Below, piece after piece: positions 38,103 to 47,840 of a stretch of DNA of 64,000 bases. Origin of the DNA: Methylococcus sp. EFPC2 (lineage in GTDB: Bacteria; Pseudomonadota; Gammaproteobacteria; Methylococcales; Methylococcaceae); assembly GCF_016925495.1 (NCBI RefSeq), contig NZ_CP070491.1, positions 2,170,001-2,234,000 of the forward strand. Direction: 5' to 3'. Position 1 is the first letter of the stretch; every line of letters starts with the position of its first letter. A program made the position numbers and the translations under genes. The notes below the pieces were generated by a model. That model saw only the letters and a program-made list of their open reading frames with translations, had not been told where the DNA came from and did no database searches.

Positions 38103-38191
38103 CCCTGAAAGGGGGAGGGAATCAAATAAAAGGACGGATTCTGTGCCGGCCGCGATCTTTGCAGGCTGAAGCCAGATCCGCAGATAGCCGG

Positions 38192-39181
38192 CTAGGTCCG
38201 GAAATCCGCCTGATGCTGCAGGAACCAGTCGTAGGTCGAACGTATGCCTTCCGCCAGGGGAATGCTGGCTTTCCAGCCCAGGCCGTGCAGCCGCGTCACG
38301 TCGAGCAGCTTGCGCGGCGTTCCGTCGGGCTTGGTGGTGTCGAACTCCAGCTCACCGGTAAAGCCAACCGCATCGCGCACCAGCTCCGCCAACTCGCGGA
38401 TGCTGACGTCCTCGCCCACGCCGACGTTGACGATCTCGCTGTCCGAGTAATTGGCCGCCAGGAATACCGTCGCCGCGGCCATATCGTCCACGTGCAGGAA
38501 CTCCCTGCGCGGCGTGCCGGTACCCCAGACCGTGACGGCTGACGCGCCGGCCAGCTTGGCCTCGTGGAATTTGCGGATCAAGGCGGGCAATACGTGCGAG
38601 CTTTCCAGATTGAAATTGTCGCCCGGCCCGTAGAGATTGGTGGGCATGAGCGAAATGGCATCGAAGCCGTGCTGCTTGCGGTAAGCTTGGCACATCTTGA
38701 TGCCCGCTATCTTGGCTATGGCGTACCATTCGTTGGTAGGCTCCAGCGGACCGGTGAGCAAGTGCTCCTCCTTCATCGGCTGGGGCGCATGCTTGGGATA
38801 GATGCAGGACGAGCCCAGGAATACGAGTTTCCTGGCTCCGAAGCGCCAGGCGTTGTCGATCAGATTATTCTGAACGAACAGGTTGTCGCGGATGAAATCC
38901 GCCGGGTAAGTGTTGTTGGCATGTATGCCGCCGACCCGGGCGGCCGCGTCGATGACGACCTCGGGCCGCTCCCGCTCGAAGAACGCTGCCACGGCGGCAT
39001 AATCGAGCAGATCCAGCTCCTTGCGGGTTCTGAGCACGAGATTCGTATATCCCTCGGCCCTCAATCGACGCTCCACGGCCGAGCCCACCAGGCCGCGATG
39101 ACCGGCGACGAAGATTTTGGCTGTCGCGGTTAGGGGTGAGGCGTGAGGGGTAAGAGGCTCGTAGCCTATCGGGGTATTCAT
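38192..39181 (-). CDS. fcl: GDP-L-fucose synthase
   Basis: NADPH-dependent epimerase/reductase that converts GDP-4-keto-6-deoxymannose to GDP-L-fucose. The 329-residue SDR protein has the nucleotide-binding [51 protein letters not shown], the catalytic Y-x3-K in [12 protein letters not shown], and [11 protein letters not shown]. It carries about 20 extra N-terminal residues ([19 protein letters not shown]) that are repeat-like. The start ATG overlaps the stop of the broken S23 gene. Acts after Gmd at 39484-40572. Confidence 0.94.
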   Translation of the reverse strand: MNTPIGYEPLTPHASPLTATAKIFVAGHRGLVGSAVERRLRAEGYTNLVLRTRKELDLLDYAAVAAFFERERPEVVIDAAARVGGIHANNTYPADFIRDNLFVQNNLIDNAWRFGARKLVFLGSSCIYPKHAPQPMKEEHLLTGPLEPTNEWYAIAKIAGIKMCQAYRKQHGFDAISLMPTNLYGPGDNFNLESSHVLPALIRKFHEAKLAGASAVTVWGTGTPRREFLHVDDMAAATVFLAANYSDSEIVNVGVGEDVSIRELAELVRDAVGFTGELEFDTTKPDGTPRKLLDVTRLHGLGWKASIPLAEGIRSTYDWFLQHQADFRT

Positions 39182-39396
39182 AAGTTCCTTGGTTTTTTCA
39201 ATGATTGTATGAGGCCGCCCAACAGGGAAAAAACTTCTTCCAGCTCTCGACTCAATTAAAACTCATTTTCCAGGTAGCCCAACTCGTCGGCGATTACGAT
39301 CTGCGTTTCCAATTCACTGAGAGAGCCGCGAGCAATGGAGAGGAAATGCAAAAACTCCTTGGTGCTTTCCCTAGCCGCTCCTTCTGCAATGTTGGA
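39180..39396 (-). pseudogene. remnant of an S23 / four-helix-bundle protein gene
   Basis: The frame from 39396 reads SNIAEGAARESTKEFLHF and SLSELETQIVIADELGY, the core of the four-helix-bundle family related to the 23S rRNA intervening-sequence protein. It is broken twice: an in-frame TAA at 39256-39258 precedes the expected C terminus ([18 protein letters not shown], still readable to a TGA overlapping the fcl start), and the N-terminal half is missing where a palindromic element begins at 39402. Genes of this family are often found among nucleotide-sugar genes. Confidence 0.8.
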
Positions 39397-39401
39397 AGTC
39401 T

Positions 39402-39479
39402 GTAGGATGGGCAAAGGGCGTAAGCCCGTGCCCATCGGCACGGCATTGATGGGCACGCCTGCGGCTTTGCCCATCCTAC
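39402..39479. repeat. 78-bp palindromic element
   Basis: Begins GTAGGATGGGCAAAG and ends with the exact reverse complement, CTTTGCCCATCCTAC. Inner segments GCCCGTGCCCATC and GATGGGCACGCC also pair. It fills the space between gmd and the S23 remnant and has replaced the 5' half of the latter. Only one copy is in the window. Confidence 0.8.
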
Positions 39480-39483
39480 TTTG

Positions 39484-40572
39484 TCATTCGTGATAATCGA
39501 ACGCCTTGTAGCCTTCGCGCTTGCAGAGGGCGTCGCGTTCGGCGGCGATGAGGTCTTCGCGCACCATCTCGCGCACCAGTTCGTCGAAAGTGGTCTTGGG
39601 TGTCCAGCCCAGCTTTTCCTTGGCCTTGGTCGGATCGCCCAGCAGGGTTTCCACTTCGGTGGGACGGAAATAGCGCGGGTCGACCGCGACGATGAGTTTG
39701 CCGGTGGCGGTGTCGTAACCTTTCTCGTCCACACCCTGGCCTTCCCAGCGTATGGAAATGCCGACTTCATGGGCCGCGGTCTCGACGAACTTCCGGACGC
39801 TGTATTGCACACCGGTGGCGATGACGAAATCTTCCGGATGATCCTGCTGCAACATCAACCACTGCATTTCCACGTAGTCGCGGGCATGACCCCAGTCGCG
39901 CAAGGCGTCCAGGTTGCCCAGGTAGAGCGTGTCCTGCAACTGCAGCTTGATGCGGGCGATGGCGCGGGTGATCTTGCGGGTGACGAAGGTCTCGCCGCGC
40001 AAGGGCGATTCGTGGTTGAACAGGATGCCGTTGCAGCCGTAGATGCCATAAGCCTCGCGGTAGTTCACCGTGATCCAGTAGGCGTACATCTTGGCGACCG
40101 CATAAGGCGAGCGCGGATAGAAAGGTGTGGTTTCCTTCTGCGGGATTTCACGCACGTCGCCGTAAAGCTCCGAGGTGGATGCCTGATAGAAGCGGGTCTT
40201 CTTCGTCAGCCCCAGGATGCGGATGGCTTCCAGCAGCCGCAGCGTGCCGAGACCGTCGGCGTCCGCCGTGTATTCCGGCGTCTCGAATGAAACCTGCACG
40301 TGGCTCTGCGCCGCCAGGTTATAGATTTCGTCGGGCTGGGTCTGCTGGACGATGCGGATGAGGTTGGTGGAATCGGTCAGGTCTCCATAATGCAGCACCA
40401 ACCGGCGGTCCTGGACATGCGGGTCCTGGTAGAGATGATCGATGCGATCCGTGTTGAACAGCGAGGCGCGGCGCTTGATGCCGTGTACTTCATAGCCCTT
40501 GCTCAACAGCAACTCCGCCAGATAGGCGCCGTCTTGTCCTGTGATGCCGGTAATCAGTGCAACTTTGGTCAT
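39484..40572 (-). CDS. gmd: GDP-mannose 4,6-dehydratase
   Basis: First step of GDP-L-fucose (or GDP-rhamnose) synthesis, making GDP-4-keto-6-deoxymannose. The 362-residue SDR protein has [52 protein letters not shown], the catalytic [10 protein letters not shown] and [17 protein letters not shown]. It lies upstream of fcl on the same strand and the two would have been adjacent without the S23 remnant and palindrome. Confidence 0.96.
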   Translation of the reverse strand: MTKVALITGITGQDGAYLAELLLSKGYEVHGIKRRASLFNTDRIDHLYQDPHVQDRRLVLHYGDLTDSTNLIRIVQQTQPDEIYNLAAQSHVQVSFETPEYTADADGLGTLRLLEAIRILGLTKKTRFYQASTSELYGDVREIPQKETTPFYPRSPYAVAKMYAYWITVNYREAYGIYGCNGILFNHESPLRGETFVTRKITRAIARIKLQLQDTLYLGNLDALRDWGHARDYVEMQWLMLQQDHPEDFVIATGVQYSVRKFVETAAHEVGISIRWEGQGVDEKGYDTATGKLIVAVDPRYFRPTEVETLLGDPTKAKEKLGWTPKTTFDELVREMVREDLIAAERDALCKREGYKAFDYHE

Positions 40573-41214
40573 GGATACTCCTTAAGAGATATTCGATTTT
40601 TTGTTTATGCTCGGTCGCTGTCGGCACGATGCTTTAGGTTTTACCTAAAGGCCTCTTCGGGATGTGCCCAGCGTGATTTTAGCGTCGGTTGCCTCATCGG
40701 AATCTTCATCGCCGCTCATAGGTCTGGATGACGCGTGAGGCGCCGCCCTTCCAAGGTGAACGCGGTCGATAAACACCCGCAACGATAGACGATGATGCTC
40801 CGCTTCCGGAAGTGAGGGCATCCTTGAAGATAGGTAAAATCCATATCGGAGAGCGGATAACGATTTGTCCTTAACTTGGGATAGAACCGGTGGTCCGGCT
40901 TGGGCTGCGCGCCAGGGCGAAACGTAAGGTTGGGCAACACACGCGTCCGGCGGCGGCAAGGCCTTCGTCAACATCGACTGGCCGCTGCCCTTGGTCCAAT
41001 AGTTTGCCTCGTCGAGGCCCATGCGGACAAGCCCGACGGTCACATGACGCCATTTTTTATCGATTGCGCACGGCCGGCCGGGCGTACATATTCACAGTGC
41101 GCCGTTTCGGTAAAACATACCCGACGGAAATGGCCTACCTGGGGAAAACGAGCAGAAACAAAAGACTATGTCTGTGGTAACAGTTGAAACGGGCTCTGTG
41201 CGAATAGCGCATGG
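40573..41214. other. intergenic stretch, no gene supported
   Basis: About 640 bases between gmd and the next repeat cluster. Several overlapping open frames of 60-130 codons exist on both strands, but none shows a family pattern or a convincing ribosome binding site. The region may hold a decayed gene. Confidence 0.4.
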
Positions 41215-41405
41215 TCTACGCGCCCCTCCCCCACGAAGGGGGAGGGCCAGGGTGGGGGTTGAGCCTTGATCTATGCGCTGAACTTCGACGTTGCTTCTTC
41301 GCCCGAGTATCCCACCCCCATCCCAACCTTCCAATCGCAAACGTCGCTTGAATCGCGACCTTCCCCCTTGCAGGGGGAAGGAGCGAAGGCGTCAGACGGC
41401 AAAGC
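41215..41405. repeat. palindromic repeat cluster related to 20.0-20.3 kb
   Basis: A CCCCTCCCCC..GGGGGAGGGCC hairpin with the GGGTGGGGGTTGAGCCTTGATC tail, then CGCTGAACTTCGAC and following, closely matching the duplicated segment at 20.0-20.3 kb, then the small hairpin with CCAATCGCAAAC and a final CCTTCCCCCTTGCAGGGGGAAGG palindrome. Confidence 0.8.
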
Positions 41406-41618
41406 ATTATTGAAGCCGCTGCGGCGTGAAAGTCCGGTAACAGACTCACGGTATGCCGAAAAGTCATTTCAACGCTTAATGCACGCATAGCCAAACAAAA
41501 CCCTGCATAAGGGAGCGGGTCCATAGTAAATCCGGCTAATGACAAAGCCGTGAATGGCGGACCGAAATCGATAGAGGCGGGAACAGTATTTGAACGCATA
41601 AATACTCATGCGCGCAAA

Positions 41619-42710
41619 ATGCCATTAAAATCGACGCTTTTTATACCGGACCGTCTCTTGAGCAACCCACTCCATTTTCCGCCCGAATGGGCACCCCAGT
41701 CCGCCGTGTTGATTGCCTGGCCTTACGACAAGGGCGATTTCCAACGCTGGCTGGCCGAAGTCGAAGACACCTATGCCCTGATCGGCAGTGCCGTCAGCCT
41801 GAGGCAGACGCTGATCGTGGCGGTACAGAATAATCAGCACCGGCTCCATGTATTGGAATGCCTGACGAAACAGGGCGCCGACCTCACCCGCGTCATTCCC
41901 GTGGAGTTACCGTACAACGATGTCTGGGTACGCGACACCGCTCCCCTCACCGTCGATACGCCGGCGGGCGCCAAGCTGCTGGACTTCCGCTTCAACGGCT
42001 GGGGCGGCAAATACGAGTGCGCAGACGACGCCCGGTTGGCGCGCCGGCTGCACGAGTCCGGCGTATTCGGCGCAACGCCGCTGGAAGCGGTCGATTTCGT
42101 GCTGGAAGGCGGCAGTCTGGAGACCGATGGCGAGGGTACGCTGCTGACCACCGCGCGCTGTTTGCTCAATCCCAATCGCAATCCGAGCTTCGACCAGTCC
42201 GGAATCGAACGGCAACTGCAAGAGGCCTTCGGCTTGCAGCGCGTGCTCTGGCTGCATCATGGCTATGCCGAAGGCGACGACACCGACGCCCATGTCGACA
42301 CACTGGCCCGATTCTGTGCGGTGGATACCATCGCTTACACCGCCTGCGACGACCCGGAAGATGATTTGTACGGCGATCTCAAGGCCATGGAAGATGAGCT
42401 GAAACGACTCGTCGCTACGAGCGGCGGGCCTTATCGGCTGGTTCCCCTGCCCGTCCCCAAGCCCATTTACAGCGAGGAAGGCGACCGATTACCGGCCACC
42501 TATGCCAACTTCCTCATCATCAACGGTGCGGTGCTGGTGCCGGTCTACGGCGATCCGGCCGACGATATCGCCTTGACCAGACTGAAGGAATGTTTCCCCG
42601 ACCGCGAATTGGTGTCCATCCCGTCCACGCCCTTGATCCGCCAATATGGCAGCATCCATTGCATGACCATGCAGTTTCCCGTCACCGTTTCCATTTCGGG
42701 CCAGCCATGA
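41619..42710 (+). CDS. aguA: agmatine deiminase
   Basis: Hydrolyses agmatine to N-carbamoylputrescine and ammonia. The 363-residue protein of the peptidyl-arginine deiminase fold has HFPPEWAPQSAVLIAWP, the substrate-binding NDVWVRDTAPL, FNGWGGKY, LEGGSLETDGEGTLLTT, DTDAHVDTLARF and the catalytic cysteine in YGSIHCMTMQFP. The ATG at 41619 is used. A TTG at 41658 just before the conserved region is an alternative. Its stop overlaps the aguB start by four bases (ATGA), so the two are translationally coupled. Confidence 0.94.
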   Translation: MPLKSTLFIPDRLLSNPLHFPPEWAPQSAVLIAWPYDKGDFQRWLAEVEDTYALIGSAVSLRQTLIVAVQNNQHRLHVLECLTKQGADLTRVIPVELPYNDVWVRDTAPLTVDTPAGAKLLDFRFNGWGGKYECADDARLARRLHESGVFGATPLEAVDFVLEGGSLETDGEGTLLTTARCLLNPNRNPSFDQSGIERQLQEAFGLQRVLWLHHGYAEGDDTDAHVDTLARFCAVDTIAYTACDDPEDDLYGDLKAMEDELKRLVATSGGPYRLVPLPVPKPIYSEEGDRLPATYANFLIINGAVLVPVYGDPADDIALTRLKECFPDRELVSIPSTPLIRQYGSIHCMTMQFPVTVSISGQP

Positions 42711-43594
42711 AAAAAACGCTCACCGTCGCCCTCGTTCAACAGGCCTGCGGTTCGACCCGGGAAGCCAATCTGGCCGAGTCCTTCGCGGGCATACGCGAAG
42801 CCGCGGCCGCCGGCGCGGAACTGGTGTTGCTGCCCGAGCTTCATTTGGGGCCTTATTTCTGCCAGGTGGAAGACACGAACTATTTCGACCTGGCCGAACC
42901 CATACCGGGGCCGACCACCGACGAATTGGGTCGCTTGGCCAGGGAACTGGGCGTGGTTGTCGTGGCCTCGCTGTTCGAGCGGCGCGCGCCGGGGCTGTAC
43001 CACAACACCGCCGTGGTGCTGGAAAAAGACGGCACCTTGATCGGCAAATACCGCAAGATGCATATCCCGGACGATCCCGGCTATTACGAGAAATTTTATT
43101 TCACACCGGGCGACATCGGCTTCAAGCCGATAGACAGTTCGGTGGGTCGGTTAGGCATACTGGTGTGCTGGGATCAGTGGTATCCGGAGGCGGCGCGATT
43201 GATGGCCCTGGCCGGCGCCGACCTGCTGCTCTACCCCACCGCCATAGGCTGGAATCCGGACGATGAAATCGAGGAACAGCAGCGCCAGTTGAACGCCTGG
43301 ATCACCATCCAGCGCGGCCACGCGGTGGCCAACGGCTTGCCGGTATTGTCATGCAACCGTATCGGCCATGAACCCGATCCCAGCCCGAACAGCCGAGGCA
43401 TCCAGTTCTGGGGCAACAGCTTCGTCGCCGGCCCGCAAGGGGAGTTTCTGGATCACGCGGACGACAAGGAAAGACGCGTGCTGATCGTGGAGATCGACCG
43501 CCAGCGTTCCGAAGACGTCCGCCGCATCTGGCCCTTCCTGCGCGACCGCCGCATCGACGAATACGGCGGACTGGTGAAACGGTTTTTGGACTAA
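42707..43594 (+). CDS. aguB: N-carbamoylputrescine amidase
   Basis: Nitrilase-superfamily enzyme that converts N-carbamoylputrescine to putrescine, CO2 and ammonia. The 295-residue protein has the Glu-Lys-Cys triad in LVLLPELHLGPYF, KYRKMHIPDDPGYYEKFYF and GILVCWDQWYPEAARL. Together with AguA it forms the arginine decarboxylase route to putrescine. An in-frame start far upstream at 42590 lies inside aguA and is rejected. Confidence 0.96.
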   Translation: MKKTLTVALVQQACGSTREANLAESFAGIREAAAAGAELVLLPELHLGPYFCQVEDTNYFDLAEPIPGPTTDELGRLARELGVVVVASLFERRAPGLYHNTAVVLEKDGTLIGKYRKMHIPDDPGYYEKFYFTPGDIGFKPIDSSVGRLGILVCWDQWYPEAARLMALAGADLLLYPTAIGWNPDDEIEEQQRQLNAWITIQRGHAVANGLPVLSCNRIGHEPDPSPNSRGIQFWGNSFVAGPQGEFLDHADDKERRVLIVEIDRQRSEDVRRIWPFLRDRRIDEYGGLVKRFLD

Positions 43595-43604
43595 ACCCGC
43601 CCTG

Positions 43605-43720
43605 CCTCTCAGTCCCCTCCCCCTTCCAGGGGGAGGGTTAGGGTGGGGGTATAGCAGTTGCCGACGCTGACAGCGGCGTTTCCTTCCCTCTTCCAATGGG
43701 AGGGGGGAAGGGAATGCGGA
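43605..43720. repeat. palindromic repeats after aguB
   Basis: CCCTCCCCCTTCCAGGGGGAGGG with a TTAGGGTGGGGGTATAGCAG tail and a weaker CCCTCTTCCAATGGGAGGG hairpin fill the gap between two convergent genes. They might also act as a bidirectional terminator. Confidence 0.6.
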
Positions 43721-43722
43721 GG

Positions 43723-44085
43723 TCACTGAACCATGCCCAAAGCTTGAGTTATCGACGTCAGAACACCGTCCAATGAACACAAGACTTCATGGTTCCAAAA
43801 ACGAATCAAGCGATACCCTTGCTTACCCAACCACGCCGTACGCACGTCATCATAGCGGGCTCGCTCGGCATGCTGACTTCCATCGAGCTCGATGATCAGA
43901 CGGGCTTCGAGACAAACGAAGTCGACGATATAAGCGCCCAAGACGTGCTGGCGGCGGAAACGGAAGCCGCCAATTTGCTGACCGCGTAGCGCACGCCAAA
44001 GTTTGCGTTCGGCGTCGGTCATATCTTTGCGAAGCATCCGCGCTCGACTTAAAGCGACCGGATCGATGCGTGTTCCTCGCGACAT
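43723..44085 (-). CDS. DUF559 family protein (Vsr/PD-D/ExK nuclease-like)
   Basis: A 120-residue protein with the DUF559 pattern: RARMLRKDMTDAERKLWRAL, FRFRRQHVLGAYIVDFVC and LIIELDGSQHAER, followed by DDVRTAWLGKQGYRLIRFWN. The D-x-ELDG-Q arrangement is the PD-(D/E)xK nuclease core related to very-short-patch repair endonucleases. Cellular role is unknown. The ATG at 44085 is chosen because GGAGG lies 9 bases upstream. The gene sits between two repeat clusters. Confidence 0.85.
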   Translation of the reverse strand: MSRGTRIDPVALSRARMLRKDMTDAERKLWRALRGQQIGGFRFRRQHVLGAYIVDFVCLEARLIIELDGSQHAERARYDDVRTAWLGKQGYRLIRFWNHEVLCSLDGVLTSITQALGMVQ

Positions 44086-44109
44086 GGCCCTACACCTCCA
44101 TTCAGCCAT

Positions 44110-44531
44110 TCCCAGTCCAGACTACCCCTTGCGCCTTCTAGGGGGAAGGTCGCGACTGAAGCGACGCTTGCGATTGGAAGGTCGCGATTCAAGCGACGTT
44201 TACGATTGGGAAGGTTGGGATGGGGATGGAGACCGAGGATTGATCTGGACGCAGATTGCTCGGGATTATGCTGGGTTATGACCCCCACCCTGCCCTCCCC
44301 CTGGAAGGGGGAGGGAACCGAAGACCCGGGCTTCCCCTTCCCCCTCTCGGGGGGAAGGTTGGGATGGGGGTGGAGACTGAGGATTAATCTGGACGCAGAT
44401 TGCTCGGGATTATGCTGGGTTATGACCCCCACCCTGCCCTCCCCCTGGAAGGGGGAGGGAACCGAAGACCCGGACTTCCCCTTCCCCCTCTCAGGGGGAA
44501 GGTTGGGATGGGGGTGGAGCTTATCGGGCGG
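44110..44531. repeat. ~144-bp direct repeats with palindromes
   Basis: ACCCCCACCCTGCCCTCCCCC starts at 44281 and again at 44425. The unit also includes CTTCCCCCTCTCGGGGGGAAGG with its TTGGGATGGGGGTGGAG tail and a spacer with CTGGACGCAGATTGCTCGGG. Before it, at 44148-44209, two small hairpins each followed by a GATTGG-ended tail lie back to back. Confidence 0.85.
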
Positions 44532-45659
44532 TTATTGCACCAGCGCCAGCAAGACGCCGGCGGCGACGGCGGAGCCGATGACTCCGGCGACATTGGGCCC
44601 CATGGCGTGCATCAGCAGGAAGTTGTGGGGATTGCTCTCCTGGCCGACCTTGTTGGCGACGCGGGCCGACATGGGCACCGCCGACACACCGGCCGCGCCG
44701 ATCAGCGGATTGACCTTGTGTTCGCTGAAGCGGTTCATGATCTTGGCCATGATCACGCCGGAAGCGGTACCGAAGCTGAATGCGATGGCGCCCAGCAGCA
44801 GGATACCCAAGGTTTCCGGACGCAGGAAGGCGTGGGCACTGAGCTTGGATCCCACCGCGAGGCCCAGGAAGATCGTCACGACGTTGATCAGCTCATTCTG
44901 CGAGGTCTTGCTCAAACGCTCGACCACGCCGCTCTCCCGCATCAGGTTGCCCAGGCAAAACATGCCGATCAGCGGAGCAGCGGAAGGCAGCAAGGCGGCG
45001 GTGAGGATCAGCAGGACCACGGGGAAGATGACCTTCTCCTGCTTGCTGACATGGCGCAACTGGGCCATCTCGATCAGGCGTTCCTCCGGCGTGGTCAGCG
45101 CGCGCATGATGGGCGGCTGTATCAGCGGCACCAGGGCCATGTAGGAATAGGCCGCGACTGCGATGGCGCCCAGCAGGTCCGGAGCCAGCCGGGAAGCCAC
45201 ATAGATGGCCGTCGGGCCGTCCGCTCCGCCTATGATGGCGATGGCCGCGGCATCCTTGAAGTTGAAGCTCAGGCCCGGTATCACGTTCAAGGCCAATGCA
45301 CCGAGCAAGGTGCCGAAGATGCCGAACTGCGCGGCCGCACCGAGCAGCAAGGTTTTGGGATTGGCCAGCATGGGGCCGAAATCGGTCATCGCCCCCACGC
45401 CCATGAAGATCAGCAGCGGAAAGATGCCGGCCTTAATGCCTAGGTAAAGATAGGAGAGCAGGCCTCCCTCTTCCGCGATTCCGGCCACCGGGATGTTCGA
45501 AAGCACCGCGCCGAAGCCTATGGGCAACAACAGCAAGGGTTCGAAGCCCTTGCGTACGGCGAGATAGATGAGCAGGAAGCCCACCGACATCATGACCGCC
45601 TGCCCCCACTGGAAGTTGGACAGGCCGGTGCTCAGCCACAATTCGTTGAAACCACCCAT
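44532..45659 (-). CDS. oadB: sodium-pumping decarboxylase beta subunit
   Basis: Membrane subunit of oxaloacetate decarboxylase that couples decarboxylation of carboxybiotin to Na+ export. The 375-residue protein has about 9-11 helices and the conserved [29 protein letters not shown], the Asp-containing [18 protein letters not shown] and [17 protein letters not shown] regions. It is the last gene of oadG-oadA-oadB on the minus strand, 7 bases after oadA. Confidence 0.95.
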   Translation of the reverse strand: MGGFNELWLSTGLSNFQWGQAVMMSVGFLLIYLAVRKGFEPLLLLPIGFGAVLSNIPVAGIAEEGGLLSYLYLGIKAGIFPLLIFMGVGAMTDFGPMLANPKTLLLGAAAQFGIFGTLLGALALNVIPGLSFNFKDAAAIAIIGGADGPTAIYVASRLAPDLLGAIAVAAYSYMALVPLIQPPIMRALTTPEERLIEMAQLRHVSKQEKVIFPVVLLILTAALLPSAAPLIGMFCLGNLMRESGVVERLSKTSQNELINVVTIFLGLAVGSKLSAHAFLRPETLGILLLGAIAFSFGTASGVIMAKIMNRFSEHKVNPLIGAAGVSAVPMSARVANKVGQESNPHNFLLMHAMGPNVAGVIGSAVAAGVLLALVQ

Positions 45660-45666
45660 CGCGACC

Positions 45667-47448
45667 TCAGCCTACCGTGACCAGCACGTCGTTCGGACTC
45701 ACCGTATCGGTCACCTTGACTCGCACCGATCGCACCAAGCCGGCATTGCGGACGCGCACTTCGGTTTCCATCTTCATGGCCTCCATGACCACCACGACCT
45801 GACCCGCCTCGACCACTTGGCCCTCCCTGACGTTGATGCGCAGGATGTGTCCGGCCATCGGCGCCTTGACTTCCTCACCGCCACTCAGCGGCGCCGGCAC
45901 GACCGGACTGCCGGAAGCCTGGGTCAACGAGGTGATCGCTCCGCCCGGCGCAACTTCGACCTGATAACTGCGGCCGTTGACGTTGACGGTATAAGCCTTG
46001 GCGCCGCCCGGCCCCGCCGATTCGGCCGTGACCACGGCGGCCGGCGCCGCTGCCGCATCCGGGCAGGGCGCGGGCTCGAAGGCGGCGGAATTGCCGCGGT
46101 TCTGCAAAAACTTCCAGCCGACCTGGGGGAACATCGCATAGGTCAGCACGTCGTCGACCAGACTGGTGGACAGCTTGACGCCGGTATCCGCCGCCTGCTT
46201 CTTCAATTCTTCGGTGAGGCGGTCCAGTTCCGGCTCCAGCTTATCGGCGGGACGGCCGGTGATGGGCTCGGCGCCTTCCAGCACGCGCTGCTGCAAAGCC
46301 GGATCGACCGGCGCCGGCGTCGCGCCGTATTCGCCCTTGAGCACGCCGGCGGTTTCCTTGGTGATGGTCTTGTAGCGCTCGCCTGCCAGCACATTGATGA
46401 CCGCCTGGGTGCCGACGATTTGCGAGGTCGGTGTCACCAGCGGGATGTAGCCCAGGTCCGCACGCACGCGGGGGATCTCCAGCAAAACCTCGTCCACCCG
46501 GTCGAGTGCGCCCTGCTCCTTCAACTGGCTCTCCATGTTGGTGAGCATGCCGCCCGGCACCTGGGCCACCAGGATACGGCTGTCCACTCCGCGCAACGAA
46601 CCTTCGAATTTCGCGTATTTCTTGCGCACATCGCGGAAATACTCGGCGATCTCTTCCAGCAGGAGGATATCGAGCCCGGTGTCATGCTCGGTACCCTGGA
46701 AGATGGAGACGACGGACTCGGTCGGACTGTGCCCGTAGGTCATGCTCATCGAGGAGATGGCGGTATCGACGTTGTCGATGCCGGCTTCCACCGCCTTGAC
46801 GATGGTGGAGGTGCTCAGGCCGGTGGTGGCATGGCATTGCATGTGCACGGGCACGCCCAAGGTCTGCTTGAGACGGCTGACCAGCTCATAGGCGACATAA
46901 GGCTTGAGCAAGCCCGCCATGTCCTTGATGGCGATGGAATGCGCGCCCATGTCTTCCAGGCGCCTGGCCAGATCGACCCAGATATCGACGGTATGCACCG
47001 GGCTGACGGTGTAGGAAATCGCCGCCTGGGCATGCTTGCCGGTGGCGATGGTGGCGCGGATGGCGCGCTCGAAATTGCGGGTGTCGTTGAGGGCGTCGAA
47101 GATGCGGAACACATCCACGCCGTTTTCCGCCGCACGCTCGACAAACTTGTCGACCAGATCGTCGGCATAATGGCGGTAACCCAGCAGATTCTGGCCCCGC
47201 AGCAGCATCTGCTGCGGGGTGTTGGGCATGGCCTTCTTGAGCAGGCGCAAGCGCTCCCAGGGGTCTTCGCCCAGATAGCGGATGCAGGAATCGAAAGTGG
47301 CGCCGCCCCAGGTTTCCAGGGACCAGAATCCGACCCGGTCCAGTTTGCCGCAAATCGGCAGCATGTCCTCGATGCGCAGGCGGGTGGCCAGCAACGATTG
47401 ATGAGCGTCGCGCAATACGACGTCGGTGATGCCTAGCGGTTTAGCCAT
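45667..47448 (-). CDS. oadA: oxaloacetate decarboxylase alpha subunit
   Basis: Biotin-dependent carboxyltransferase subunit of 593 residues. The N-terminal TIM barrel has [57 protein letters not shown] and the metal-binding [22 protein letters not shown] Pro/Ala-rich linker leads to a biotinyl domain with [14 protein letters not shown], where the Lys carries biotin. The complex converts oxaloacetate to pyruvate and pumps Na+. Confidence 0.96.
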   Translation of the reverse strand: MAKPLGITDVVLRDAHQSLLATRLRIEDMLPICGKLDRVGFWSLETWGGATFDSCIRYLGEDPWERLRLLKKAMPNTPQQMLLRGQNLLGYRHYADDLVDKFVERAAENGVDVFRIFDALNDTRNFERAIRATIATGKHAQAAISYTVSPVHTVDIWVDLARRLEDMGAHSIAIKDMAGLLKPYVAYELVSRLKQTLGVPVHMQCHATTGLSTSTIVKAVEAGIDNVDTAISSMSMTYGHSPTESVVSIFQGTEHDTGLDILLLEEIAEYFRDVRKKYAKFEGSLRGVDSRILVAQVPGGMLTNMESQLKEQGALDRVDEVLLEIPRVRADLGYIPLVTPTSQIVGTQAVINVLAGERYKTITKETAGVLKGEYGATPAPVDPALQQRVLEGAEPITGRPADKLEPELDRLTEELKKQAADTGVKLSTSLVDDVLTYAMFPQVGWKFLQNRGNSAAFEPAPCPDAAAAPAAVVTAESAGPGGAKAYTVNVNGRSYQVEVAPGGAITSLTQASGSPVVPAPLSGGEEVKAPMAGHILRINVREGQVVEAGQVVVVMEAMKMETEVRVRNAGLVRSVRVKVTDTVSPNDVLVTVG

Positions 47449-47477
47449 AAAACGACTCCTGGAGAATTCTATTGGAC

Positions 47478-47741
47478 TTATGAGTTCTGATGCCGATGTA
47501 TTGCCGCGCTGATGACAGCCACGAGTTCGGCGTCATCCGCTTCGCTTTCGGCGCGAGTCGAGGTGGTAATGGGGGCATGGAAGGCAAAATGCGGCTGCGG
47601 TTCCGGCGCATAGCGCTGGATCAAACGGGAATTTGTGCGGATGATCCAAACGAGCAGGGCCAGGAACAAAAATACGATGGTCATGCCGATCGCCATGAGT
47701 TTGATGCCGGAGAATAAGAGTTCGCCGATTGTTGGTTCCAT
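47478..47741 (-). CDS. oadG: oxaloacetate decarboxylase gamma subunit
   Basis: Small membrane subunit that links alpha and beta. The 87-residue protein starts METPIGELL-like ([19 protein letters not shown]), has one membrane helix ([15 protein letters not shown]), and a polar tail ending [16 protein letters not shown], the usual OadG C terminus including zinc-binding His residues. A TTG start at 47768 would add nine residues. First gene of the oad cluster, 29 bases before oadA. Confidence 0.85.
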   Translation of the reverse strand: MEPTIGELLFSGIKLMAIGMTIVFLFLALLVWIIRTNSRLIQRYAPEPQPHFAFHAPITTSTRAESEADDAELVAVISAAIHRHQNS

Positions 47742-47840
47742 GTCGATCGTATGCTTGTTGAGTGACAAAACGGTCGAATGATAAAACGCACGGGGGCGAA
47801 AGTCGACCGGAGGGCCGGCACGGCGGGCCCGGCACGGCCT

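Noticed and set aside
40645-41043. 132-codon minus-strand frame between gmd and aguA
   Set aside because: No family pattern, overlapping frames of similar length on both strands and no Shine-Dalgarno sequence.
44206-45443. Plus-strand frames of 312 and 347 codons over the oadB region
   Set aside because: They begin in palindromic repeats and run antisense to oadB, a clear membrane subunit.
45568-47436. A 622-codon open frame antisense to oadA
   Set aside because: Composition rich in His, Gln and Arg without family motifs. OadA has all its catalytic motifs on the other strand.
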